From: Begonia masoniana
Taxonomy: Eukaryota > Streptophyta > Magnoliopsida > Cucurbitales > Begoniaceae
Assembly: GCA_022432975.1 (NCBI GenBank)
Contig: CM039505.1
Span: 20,529,338 to 20,593,337 of the forward strand
DNA: 64,000 nucleotides
Reading direction: 5' to 3'
Both the position numbers and the translations under genes were made by a program. Below, in pieces: positions 35,801 through 46,899 of this stretch; position 1 is the stretch's first letter; each line of letters starts with the position of its first letter. The notes below the pieces were generated by a model. That model worked only from the letters and a program-made list of their open reading frames with translations. It was not told the DNA's origin and ran no database searches.

Positions 35801-36500
35801 TGTGTTTGACTTTTTACGAATTTTAAGTATTCCACGCTTAAGACTTCATTTCTTTTGGCCAAATTATTTCTTAATATTATAGCTGATTATTCAAACGTTG
35901 TTTCATAGTTTTGCTCAACTCTGTTCTGCTCAAATGATTTTTCCGCTGCAAAATTTTCAATGTTTACGTTGTAAAATGTCAAATTTTGTCCATTGAGTGA
36001 AGTCTTAGAATTTTCTCAAAAATCCTATAATTCGGTTCAGTATCTTGAGTAGCGAACCGGGTTCAGAAAACTCGAGGCGTTACACAGTGTTTAGGCAGGG
36101 GCATATATGTAATTGGATTATATAGTGGATAACATATTTAAGGAAAGGGTTTAATGAGGTTTAGCCGCCATTGTTTTCCACTTCCTTTTCGGTTCTCAGC
36201 TTAGCAGAGTGCTCTAAGAGGTTCTCCCTCTGATTCCTCCATCCTAGGTAAGTTTTCTTCGTTTACCTTGTGTTTTAGTGGCGAGATAACAGATGGAGTA
36301 CAATGTGTGTGTTTGAGAATAGGTTCGGGTTTTGGTGAAAAATCGAGAATCCACGATTAACAAAGTTCCAAACTAATTTCCTTAGATTTCTGGTCGATTT
36401 AGGATTTAGTTTGGTGAAGATTTGATTAATGTTCTGTTTATGACTTTAGGTGAGCAAACTTTTAAAGTAGCTTACAACTGTTCATTTTTCAAGAAGCCAG

Positions 36501-36994
36501 GTAAGTAGAGTTTGTGTGCGCCTTCGGGCCTACATCACAAAACAGTAGGATTTATGCATGTTTTGTATGTTTTCCAGTACGTCATGCATCATGTTTGTTT
36601 TGGAAGCTTACAAAAATGAATTTACATGTAATGGCATGATAAGGCATGAACAGAATTAATCAGATCAGCTATTAAGGGAATTAATCCGCCCCTTAATCGA
36701 GTTAAAGGATGTATGACTTTGGAAAAATTGATCCACTTCCCAATGGACAGAAGGATCAGATCAGCTATTAAGGGAACTAATCTATCCCTTAATCGAGTTA
36801 GATGATGTATGACTTTGGAAAAAATTAATCCACTTCCCAATGGACAAAAGGATTGGATCAGCAGAGAACGAGTATGAATTCAACTGAGTTGTGAAAGTAG
36901 AAACTGCATGAATAGGATTTATGTTTCAGCATTTCATTTAATTATTCCTCTACTTATTTAGCATTAAACTAATAGATGAGTTTTGTGATGTAGG
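36501..36994 (+). other. Conserved LTR module, best-paired copy
   Basis: CAG|GTAAGT at 36501, GCCTTCGGG, then arm CCTACATCACAAAAC (36529-36543). The partner GTTTTGTGATGTAGG (36980-36994) is its perfect 15-bp reverse complement. The loop is 436 bases. The inner C LTR has the same arms at 23290-23303 and 34904-34917 (14 bp, perfect), separated by element H. Confidence 0.8.
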
Positions 36995-37289
36995 TGCTGA
37001 GGTAACTACAGGTGAATTATCTGAGTTTACTGATGAATAGGCACAGTTGATGGAATGCATCCTTGCCACGACCTGGTGCACTGATGAGGCGGTTTGACTA
37101 GTGTCGTCATGTGAGGAATTTTTATGGATAAAGGTTTAGTTAACTGTGAGATCAGAATTCTGATAGCAGTGATAGTTTTAAATGTTTCGATATGCTTTTG
37201 AAGTGATTCTGATTATAAAACATGGTTGATTTTGATGGTAGTTATTTTCTGGATTTTGAGTAAGTTGTAGTTTTAAGTTGTTTTGAATG

Positions 37290-37667
37290 TGTGATGATCC
37301 GGATGTGTAAGTATGTGTATGTTGGCTGCACGAACTGGAACCCGGATGGCGGTACGTTCGCGCGGGCGAACCGGAAGGTGACGGGTCGTAAAAATGGGTT
37401 CGTCACAATCCCACATCGCTAGGGGAAGTATGTAGAAATGAAACATATGTAAAGAGACCCTCCCAACATAGCAAGACGCATTTTGGAGCACAATTGACAA
37501 CGGATCCCATAAGAACTCCGAAGTTAAAAGTGCTTCGGCCAGAGCAATCCTAGGTTGGGTGACCTTCCGGGAAGTTCTCGCCAAAACAAAGCCGTGAGAG
37601 GAGTATATTGTGCTACGGCCCAATCCCTAAAGTGGACAATATCTTGCTGGGAAACGGGGTCGTTACA
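37290..37667 (+). mobile_element. Cassandra solo LTR
   Basis: TGTGATGATCCGG...ACGGGGTCGTTACA, 378 bp, with target duplication GAATG at 37285-37289 and 37668-37672. The 5S-like segment starts with GGATCCCATAAGAACTCC (about 37502-37583) and keeps the box C-like GGTTGGGTGACC. It is the product of recombination between the two LTRs of a Cassandra copy. Confidence 0.93.
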
Positions 37668-37749
37668 GAATGCTTGCTATCAAAGTTTATAAGTCCTCTT
37701 AGTAGTCAGGATTGCCTAATGTTGGGTGTATAATCGGTCAAATTATGCT

Positions 37750-38300
37750 TCTGTCTTGAGGATAGTCGTCCAAAGTTGATAGGAAAAAACAGTAGTCCAT
37801 TTCGTAGACGAGTGAGTTATGTAGTCTGCGTGGACGAATAAGGTATAAATAGTCAGCGTGGACGAGTGCGTTATATAGTCTGCATGGATGAATAAGGCAA
37901 AAGTAGTCTGCATGAACGAGTGCGTTAAGTAGCCTATGTGGACTAGTGAGTTAAGTAAGTTGTGTGGAAGATTAAGATAAATAAGTCACGTGGGCGAACG
38001 ATTAGGTCACGTGGCTTGTGGACGATAAATTTAAGTAACTCTATTGACGTTGGGTCCGTGGATGATGAGTTCGTATAATCCCGTGGTCGATAAGGTCACG
38101 TGGACCATAGGCGACAATTTAAATGAGTCACGTGGTCTGTGGACAAAAACTCGTAGTCGTTAAATCTCTATAGTCGCGGACGAGAACATCGTCCACAGTT
38201 GAGGTATGTTGTCATCTGAAACGCTGTCGTCTAAATTAAGGCTGTCTGTAGTGACATCATCCAAGGTTGCTCGTCCAGAGTTCGTCGTCCAGAGTCGTAG
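37750..38300. repeat. GTGGACGA-type array in element F LTR
   Basis: Degenerate 35-40-bp repeats of TAGTCTGCGTGGACGAATAAGG type, then scattered GTCGTCCA words. It occupies the position of the TGACGTCA array of other LTRs but with different words. Confidence 0.65.
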
Positions 38301-38723
38301 ATAGAATCTGTGATCAACAAACTTCTTAGTATTGTCGAACTGTTTGGAGGTGGTGTAGGGAAGCTTTAAACGATGTTGAACCTGAACTTTTGCTAGCCTG
38401 TATTCATCGTGATTCTGTTTAAATAATATGATTTTTCACTGCAAGTTTTTATGTTTTAAATAATGTCGTTTTTGGCTGTTGAGTGAAGATTAAAAAAATA
38501 TATATATTTCTTAGTCCTGTTAAGTGTTATGAGTAGCGAACCGGGTTTTAAAAATTTGGGTCGTTACAGTAAGAGATCAGAGACAATTAGTTAAATCGTT
38601 CAAAAGATTACTCATCAGTGCCGATCGTCGCATGGAAGCACTCCAACAACTATAAGTGTTTATGTTAACCTTAATTATTAGATATTTGTGAGAGAAATTA
38701 ACCTTGTCCAGGAATATAGCAAA

Positions 38724-39880
38724 ATGGCTAGACGACCAGGAAGACCAAGAGTACCAAGAGAGATGCCAAATTTGAGAAGTGAGGAGGATCCTAGTTTTAT
38801 TAGGGAGCTGACAGCTTTGGTACGTCAGCAGTTTGAACAATTGGGACTACTTCTGAACCGAGATGTGCAAGGGAGTGCCAACTCGTGTTCCAACAATGAG
38901 CAATCAGGGGACAAATTCTAGAGACTACAGCCGCCCACGTTTGATGGAAAGTCATCCGATCCGGTTGTTGCTGAGGGATGGCTTAGGAAGATTGAGAGTA
39001 CGTTCAGATGTACCAACATTGGAGAGAGAGGCAAAGTCACGTTGGCAACGTTCCATTTGGCTGGGGAAGCTCTACTTTGGTGAGAAACAATGGAGACCAC
39101 CACTGTTGTTCTGGCTATGTCTTGGTCACAATTCAAGGAAATTTTCTATGAGAAATACTTTAACAGCACCGTCCAGGTTGCAAAGAAGGTAGAGTTTCTA
39201 AACTTGAAGCAGACGGGGTCCGTGTCTGAGTATAATAGACAGTTTGAGTCCTTGTCTAGATTTGGTGGACATTTTGTTCACAGAAATGAGGATAAGGTAT
39301 TTCAATTTATGCATGGACTGAAATCGGAGATTTACAGAGGGGTCAAGTTTTCGGGTATTAAAGGTTTGTCTTACGGTGAAGTCGTGCCCACAACGTTGGA
39401 AGTGGAAGAAGCAGAAATGAAGTGTACTGGAGCACGAAAAGCCTCACGAAAGTTTATTCAGCCACACCAACAGAGCGGGATGAAGAGGTCCAGTGAAGGC
39501 CAGGGTAGTCAAGGAGCAGGAAAGAAAGTACAGAATGCTAGGAAGTTTCTCCAGTGCCTGAAATGTTTGAAGAGTCACTGGGGCGAGTGAAGATTTGGGA
39601 CGGGAAAGTGTTTCAACTGTGAAGAAGTTGGACACACATTCAAGGACTGCCCGAAACACAGAGTCATTCGATGCTACAACTGTAACAAAGTTGGCCATAT
39701 TAACAGAGACTGCCCAGCTTTAAAGAATGGCCTTGCTAAGTTGAAGCCGAGGATATTCTCTATGATGGAATCGGGTGATGAAGATCAGCCCCCTGGTGGT
39801 TTGAGCCACACCTTTCAAGCTTTGAAAAAGGGTAGGGAGATGTCTGTTATGGCTCCTATCAGTTGTAGACCCTCTCCATG
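38724..39880 (+). pseudogene. Element F gag, decayed
   Basis: Starts MARRPGRPRVPREM. A gag capsid region follows (RLQPPTFDGKSSDP..., WSQFKEIFYEKYFN, EYNRQFESLSRF) and then two CCHC knuckles, CFNCEEVGHTFKDC and CYNCNKVGHINRDC. There are in-frame stops at 38919-38921, 39080-39082 and 39588-39590, and others after 39870. The protease region (the DTG motif seen in D2) is missing between about 39780 and 39900, so part of the polyprotein has been deleted. Gag would form the particle; this copy is not functional. Confidence 0.8.
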
Positions 39881-41838
39881 AAGAGAGTATTGATGCTTTT
39901 TGGCCAGCGTTATAGACACACAATTTGTAGGAAAAGCAAGTCCCCAAAATGTCTTAGTTGTCCGAGACTTCTCAGAAGTATTTTTGGATGACCTTCCTAG
40001 TTTGCCACCTGATAGAGAAATTGAGTTTGTTATAGACAATTACCCAGGCGCCGAGTCTGTATCTAAGAATCCCTATATATTAGCACCAACGGAGCTTAGA
40101 GAGTTAAAGAAACAGTTGGAGGATCTGTTAGAGAAAGGGTTCATACACCCTAGTTTTTCATCATGGGGTGCACCTGTTCTTTTTGTCAAAAAGAAGGATG
40201 GAACATTACGTATGTACATTGATTATCAGAAATTAAATAAGCTAACCATCAAGAATAAGTATCCATTACCAAGGATTGATGATTTATTCGACCAACTACA
40301 TGGTGCGCAGGTCTTCTCTAAGATTGACCTAAGGTCAGGTTAGTATCAACTAAAAGTTAAATTCGAAGATATTCCAAAGACTGCCTTTCACACGAGGTAT
40401 TGGCATTATGAGTTCTTAGTAATGTCCTTTGGATTAACAAATGCACCAGCAGCCTTCATGGACCTTATGAATAGAGTGTTTCACGATTATTTGGATAAAT
40501 TTGTCATAGTGTTTATTGATGATATTTTAATCTATTCACATACTAAAGATGAGCATGCAAGGCACCTGACCTTGGTATTGGGAGTACTAAGGCAACATCA
40601 ACTTTATGCCAAGTTTTTCAAGTGTGGTTGGACAAAGTTCACTTTCTTGGTCACGTGATCTCGGGAGATGGAATATCTATCGATCCAGCCAAGGTTCAAG
40701 CAGTTAAGGAGTGGCCCCAACCGAAGAATGCTACAGATATTCAAAGTTTCCTTGGATTAGCAGGATATTATAGGAAATTTATTGAAGGATTCTCGAAGAT
40801 TGCAACACCCCTCACTCGGTTAACAAGGAAAAACATGAAGTATGTGTGGACTGATGAATGTGAGTATAGTTTTTAGACTTTGAAATAGAGATTGACCAAT
40901 GCTCCAATATTGACACTTCTTGATGAGAATGGAAAGTTTAGCATTTATTGTGATGCTTCCAAGGTTGGTCTTGGCTGTGTGTTGATGCAAGATGGAAAGG
41001 TAATCGCTTATGCCTCTAGACAATTGAAAACACATGAGAAGAATTACCCTACCTACGACTTAGAATTAGCTGCAGTAGTTTTTGCATTAAAAATTTGGAG
41101 ACATTACTTGTATGGACAATCTTGTGAAATATTCTCGGACCATAAAAGTCTAAAATATATTTTCACACAGAAAGAATTAAATATGAGGCAACGTCGATGG
41201 TTGGAATTTGTCAAGGATTATGATTTTGAGATTAAATACCACCCCGACAAGGTGAATATAGTGACTGATGCTTTGAGCAGAGTGAAAACATTAGTCTCGG
41301 CAATAATTATTGACATGCCGTTAGCCTTAGAATCAGAATTCCATAGATTCTATCTAGAAGCAGTGTCCAGCGTGTCAGCCATGTTTTCTGCTATATCCTT
41401 GAAGCCTACAATTTTGGATAGAATAAAGGAAGTTCAAGCGAATGATGTTGAATGCGATAAGTATAAGTCATGCATGGATTCTACAGATAAGTCGGATTTC
41501 AATTATTCTAAAGATGGAATTCTTAAGTTTCGGAATAGATGGTTTGTCTCGGCTAATGATGAACATCGAAAGGAGATCCTTTATGAGGCACATTCTTCTA
41601 GACTCTCTGTCCATCCTGGTAATACAAAATGTATAGAGACCTTAGATAATATTATTGGTGGCCAAATATGAAAAGAAGTGTGGCAGAGTACGTAGGATCG
41701 TGTTTAGTTTGCCAACAGATTAAAGCTGAACATCAGAGGCCTGCTGGAACATTGCAACCGTTACCAGTTCCCGAATGGAAATGGGAGCAAATAACGATGG
41801 ATTTTGTTGCAGGATTGCCTAGGACAGCAAGGGGACAT
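39881..41838 (+). pseudogene. Element F pol, part 1 (RT, RNase H, start of integrase)
   Basis: Reverse transcriptase motifs in order: [59 protein letters not shown] (the YxDD box as FIDD), [15 protein letters not shown]. RNase H follows with [25 protein letters not shown]. The HHCC zinc region of integrase and [10 protein letters not shown] then run into the solo LTR at 41839. Lesions are stops at 40341-40343, about 40876 and 40888, a frameshift near 40640 and another near 41640. The sequence is Tekay/Del-like. It is inactive. Confidence 0.85.
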
Positions 41839-44201
41839 TGTAACACCCGACGAGTTTGACCAGGTGATTTTCTTAACTGTTTTAACGGCCGTGTTTATTT
41901 TAATCTTTTCGGTTTGGAATTTTATGTCAAGGCTTAATTAATGTGCATGTGTCATAAATTAGGTTTAGTGGCAGGATCTGTAATTAAGAATGGTTGGATT
42001 AAGTATAAATAGGAAATGGAAACTTTTAAACCTCACTGTAGCCGACATTCCTTTCTGCATCCTCTCATTTTCCGAGCTGTCTCCCTCTCCGTCAGCGACT
42101 CTCTCATCGGCGACGGATTTCTCCTTCCCCACTTCGACAATCGACGCCCTAGGTAAGACTCAGACAATGTGGATTGCTGGTTATCTATTTGAGTACTATT
42201 TTTCAGTTGGACTTGAGATTTCAGATATGGCCGAATAATAGGAACATTTATAATCGGTGTCTGGTAATAACATTTTCGAATCGATTCTGGACATTTAATA
42301 TAACCAACTTTGATTAATCGTTAGTTGAACCTAGCTGTTTTGGTTTTGGATTTCTGACTGCACACAGAGAACTAGACTAAGGGATTCGGGAATGACTTTA
42401 GTTATTAGATTCTAGGATGATTTGTGATTAGGACTATTAGGATTTTTATTTTAACTAGTGCAATGTAAATGTTTTAGGTGAAGAAGTCTGAAGAAAAGGA
42501 GCTCAAGTTGCTAAGGAAACCAGGTAAGTGAATGTATTAAGATTTCCGGCCACTAGGGCCCTACATCTTAAGAATATTAAATTAGTTATGTGTTTGATGT
42601 TTGTTTTAAGTTAGTAAGATGGTTTGTACTTGGATGATTTACGGATGTTTGAGAACTATGTTATGTGATGTTCTGTTAGAGTCTATGAAGTCAACTGTCT
42701 AGTATGATAATTTCCATAGTCTGATGATTTAAGAACATTCATGTCATGCATCATGATTTACTCCCCAAGCATATGAAAATGATTTATGAGCATGTTTTCC
42801 CCATGAACAAGATATGAGAATGAATATGAATACGATCTCATACAACATGATTAAGTAAGGGTTGGGGGCGGGTTGACGTATGCCACAGTCCAAAGAGGGA
42901 CCATGAAAACGACCCAAAAGGGAATATGATCAAAATCACTGTCAACCCACCTTTTACGGCACAAATCCTCCCTTAATCCATATGATGAAAATGATGAACA
43001 GAAACAAGAATGATAAATGATCATGAACAAGTTTTCTCTCAACTGTACATTCATGAATACATGTTAGTTTGCATTCCTTACTAAGCATTAGACTTATAGT
43101 TTAAACCTTATGATGTAGGTGACGAGTTTTCAGGTGAGGATCTCAAAGTTAATGAGGATGTTTAAGCTCGGTTGCTTGAAGGTGCTCAGGGTGGAGATTT
43201 GTGGCTGGCAGGCGATATTGACCCGCGGTTATGCTCACATTAAGTAAGTAAGGTTTATGAAAGACTGAAGTCTGTGTAGGATGAGATTTCTTTTTATAAC
43301 ATTGGAATGTTGGGATTTGTCTATTTGATCTCTGAGTTCGAGGAATGATTAAAGTTTATAGAATGATCTGCTTAATTAAGTCTTCCGCTTCACGTACCCT
43401 GAATGAGTCTATGATTTTTATTCGTTTAAGGTTTATGCCTATCAAGTTGAAATCTATGAGAGTCGGGGTATTTTTCTGTTAGTTGAAGTTGCTTGATGAT
43501 TATTGTGTTTTACTGCTGAGTGATAGGAGTCGGATGAGTGTATCATCTGGCTGACGTCATCGGCGGATGTCGAATGATAGAAGTTGAACGATTGAGTCTT
43601 CCAACTGACGTCATCAGAAGATGTCGAGTGTTTACTCACCGGATGATGTAAGTGAAGTATTTTGTCGTTTGTCCATCGGATGATGCCTCTGATGGATGAA
43701 TACATCATCTGGCTGACGTCATCAGTGGATGGTGAATGATTGTTGATCACCGGGCGATGTCTCTTGCTGGCGATGTTAAGTAAGTCACGTGAGATGCACA
43801 TGATAACCAGATGATATAGAAATACACTACCGGCACAAGCGAGCTCTGTGCTTGTCGTTTAGCGATCGGCATAAGTGAGTTTTATGTTTTGTCGTCTAGC
43901 AACCGGTAGATGCCTGCGATTTCAAGCAGCTCAAGTATGATGAGGTCGAGTGTTCTGAGGGCTTCTTCCTTCTGCTCGATTATGTAATGGATTAAATGCC
44001 CGAGTCTAGTCGCTCTACTCTGTGATGACTTATGCAAATGATCTTATGGGAGTCGGGTCCTTGAAGGGTAGGATTCTGTCAGATATGCCGACGGTTTAAG
44101 TTCAAAAAAAAAAAACAAACAAAGGGGTACAGAGAGTAATTTAGAGTAAGTATTGTATGAAAGTTCTGAAATGGGTCTCGGCCCTTAACGGGGTTGTTAC
44201 A
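41839..44201 (+). mobile_element. Family A solo LTR inside element F integrase
   Basis: TGTAACACCCGACGAG...GGGGTTGTTACA, 2363 bp, with perfect target duplication GACAT at 41834-41838 and 44202-44206. Removing it and one duplication restores the reading through the Gly-His-Asp of the integrase core. The A-family order is complete, with the array at about 43510-43910. Confidence 0.95.
42524..43119 (+). other. Conserved LTR module (paired arms, donor-like site)
   Basis: CAG|GTAAGT at 42524, arm CCTACATC at 42560-42567 and partner GATGTAGG at 43112-43119. The loop holds an inner stem, GATTAAGTAAGGG (about 42850) with CCTCCCTTAATCC (about 42968). Confidence 0.65.
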
Positions 44202-44206
44202 GACAT

Positions 44207-44937
44207 GATGCAATTTGGGTGTTAGTTGATCGTTTAACCAAATCTGCTCACTTCCTGCCAATAAAGATGACATACTCGATGGATCAGCTCGCTGAATTGT
44301 ATGTGCATGAGATTGTACGATTGCATGGAGTTCCAGTCACAATAGTTTCAGATCGAGATTCTAGATTTACATCTAGTTTTTGGAAGAGTTTGCATAAGGC
44401 CATGGGTACGCAGCTCAATTTTAGTACAAGTTTTCACCCTCAAACTAATGGACAATCTGAAAGGACTATTCAAATATTGGAGGATATGCTTCGGGCATGC
44501 ACATTAGATTTTCAGGGTTCTTGGATAAAGTACTTATCATTGGTGGAATTTTCTTATAATAACAGTTTTCAGGCAACAATAGGTATGGCACTGTATGAAG
44601 CATTGTATGGACAAAAATGCAGATCTCCTTTGTATTGGTCCTGATGTTGTGCAGCAAACAGTGGAGAAGATTACCCTTATCCGACAGAGAATCTTGATAT
44701 CTCAGAGCCAACAGAAAAGTTATGCTGATTGTAGACATAGAGAATTGAAGTTTGAAGTAGGTGATGAAGTTTTTCTTAAGGTATCACCATTCAAAGGAGT
44801 TGTGAGATTTGGAAAGCGAGGCAAGTTGAACCCCAGATATATTGGACCATTCACAATCTTGAAGAGGATTGGGAAGACAGTTTACTAATTATAGTTACCA
44901 ACCTCTATGGAAGGAATTCATAATGTGTATCATGTTT
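44207..44937 (+). pseudogene. Element F pol, part 2 (integrase end)
   Basis: Continues the integrase core: [28 protein letters not shown] (second catalytic Asp), FHPQTNGQSERTIQ (catalytic Glu), then a frameshift near 44640, the GPY-type region (KLNPRYIGPFTILKRIG) and a stop near 44888. It ends abruptly at 44937 within the region where D2 reads VFHVSMLRK. The rest, including the chromodomain, purine tract and 3' LTR start, is lost at the junction with D2. Confidence 0.85.
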
Positions 44938-46859
44938 CCATACGTGGATAGCTCTAAAAACCGAGCATATCCGTATCGTTCCTAAAACCGTTCAAAACAT
45001 TTCAATGACATTTAATTAACAGTTTAAACCAAAACGTTTGAAACATTAAACATAAAACCTATCAACTACCAGTACCAAACATCCTATAATTTCTATACAA
45101 TTTTCCTATTCTATCCAAAATAACTTAAAACCCTCAAAATCTATACATACTTCCCCACGGTCAAATGAGCCTCGACTGCGCCAGCACACCATGCAGCCAT
45201 CCTCTGTCAACTGGACTCAAGTCTCCGGAGGAGGAATCTCATCCTCACCCATATCCTTGTAATCACCTACACCATACATACACACTATGAGATGAAATCC
45301 CAGTAAGCTCTACGTAAATGCAATGCATGCTGTGCGTATGAGTTCGATAAATCATGCTTTATTTTTTCTTTACTATGCAATGCACGATAGGTGTCACCGA
45401 GATCCTATCCCTCTAACCGGAGAGAGCTCATCCAGCGGGCGGACTACTCTTTCCAGCTAGAGGCGGGGGGTGCACGCTTACAACACGTACAGCCGTGCCT
45501 GAACCCCACCTCGCGTGACCGATAAACAATATGCCTTTTGGCCAATACGCCTTTCAGCCAATACGCCTTTCGGCCAATAAGCCTTTTGGCCAATGCTATG
45601 CTTTACGTTATCTTTAAAACACTGTTCGGAAGTTCATTTTCATGCTTTTCTTTAAAACAAGTGATGCGTGAACAGTTCAATATCTTAAAGTAAACAAACA
45701 ATAACGTGTACCATCAAGACTGTAAAGCGTAAACTATAAACCCCTAAAACCTAGTTACCCAAACCAAGTACAATTAAACATACGCATCTCCAAAACTCCT
45801 CGAGACGACATTCGCCGTACGGTGTAGGCCAATCGGCCAAAGAAGATCACGAGAACTTACCTCGTGTCCAAAGCAGCTCAAGCTCCGTCCACGAGCGCTG
45901 TTCACCTAGGCAATTTACAAGGATTTGACGTTAAAACGAGTTTAATTTAATAAACGTCCAAATTGTCAAAACCTTAACTAAAGAACTTCCTAAAATCTTT
46001 AATCACATTCATCGAGCTATTTCATCGAGCAAATACACGCTCGACACCTCAATTCACACTTTACGAGTTACTCGAAAATCCCTAATTTTTAACCTTTTCA
46101 CAAATTGATTTAACTTCGTCCAATAGCGTCAAATACATGCAATATATACTTAATCACGACTAACCTATTAATTACGAACCCTAATTCGCGTTTTAAATCG
46201 AAACCCTAAACGAACCTAATTGTTTAAAACTCCAAAATCATCAAAATAAACGTTCTAAAACTATAGATCCATTCCTAGAACGTCGATTAGAGGAGAAAAC
46301 GTGAAGAAAAATGAAGCGAACGGAGGTCGGATCGGAGAGATTAGTCGCGGGCAGGGAGGAGAAGTCGAGGGTTTGCTTCTCTGGAGAACGATTTTCAAAT
46401 GAAAATCGTTAAGGCATTTTGCCTTTAAGTAATGTTAAGTAATTAATAATTAATTAAATGCTAAATGACGATTTTGCCCTTCCATAGTTTTTATATTCGT
46501 TTCGTCATTCGGTTCGTTAATCGTCTAACTATTCGGTTTCATCCAAACTCCTTACTTCACCCATAAGTCCAACTTAATATCTAGGATTTACTAAAACTGT
46601 CTGTTTGCCATTTGGACCTCGTTTGCTATTTTTACGAGAACGTCTTTTACATTACGAGAAATGTATTTACTCGGAATATAACGTTTAATCTCCAAAAATT
46701 CCCATAATTTCCTTAAAATTCCTATTAATCGTTAGGCTGTAATGACGCTTTCCTTTCGTGAAACGGACCTGATTTGACATATTTACCAAAAATGTCATTA
46801 TATAATAAAATAATAATATAATATATTAAATCCGAAATCCGTACAAGCCGGGTATTACA
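44938..46859 (-). repeat. D2 3' LTR, truncated
   Basis: Matches 52195-54116 at near identity, beginning at TACGTGGATAGCTCTAAAAA. The GCGATC array and hairpins of the right copy are missing. It contains a 16-bp tandem repeat (GCCTTTCGGCCAATAC type) at 45533-45595, the paired-arm module (45266-45860) and a CGAGC...GCTCG hairpin (46026-46043). Confidence 0.9.
45266..45860 (-). other. Conserved LTR module, GGTGTAGG variant
   Basis: On the minus strand GTAAGT (45860-45855) precedes arm CCTACACCGTAC (45828-45817). The partner GTATGGTGTAGG is at 45277-45266. The right LTR has the same at 53116-52522. Confidence 0.7.
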
Positions 46860-46871
46860 TTCCACCCACCT
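46860..46871 (-). other. Polypurine tract of D2
   Basis: The minus strand reads AAGGTGGGTGGA directly before the 3' LTR, the same text as at the G element (57915-57927). Confidence 0.8.
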
Positions 46872-46899
46872 TATTTAGAATTTTGTCCACAAAATTAAA

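Larger units (their letters stand above)
22721..36084 (+). mobile_element. Family C solo LTR nested in a C LTR
   Basis: The start is TGTAGCACCTGGTTTCA and the end TCGAGGCGTTACA. The flanks AAGTG (22716-22720) and CAGTG (36085-36089) are a target duplication with one change. After removing element H it is about 2195 bp. It contains two tandem 95-bp repeats at 23418-23609 (TTAAGGGAACTAATC...CCCCTTAATC, itself a hairpin) and a motif array at 35280-35800. Confidence 0.8.
36085..38568 (+). mobile_element. Element F 5' LTR, remainder (family C)
   Basis: Continuation of the LTR begun at 22622. It ends TTGGGTCGTTACA at 38568 and is followed at about 38573 by AGATCAGAGAC, a decayed form of the iMet primer site. 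It contains two tandem repeats at about 36650-36850 and a nested Cassandra LTR. Its 3' array (37750-38300) differs in sequence from that of the inner C LTR. Confidence 0.75.
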
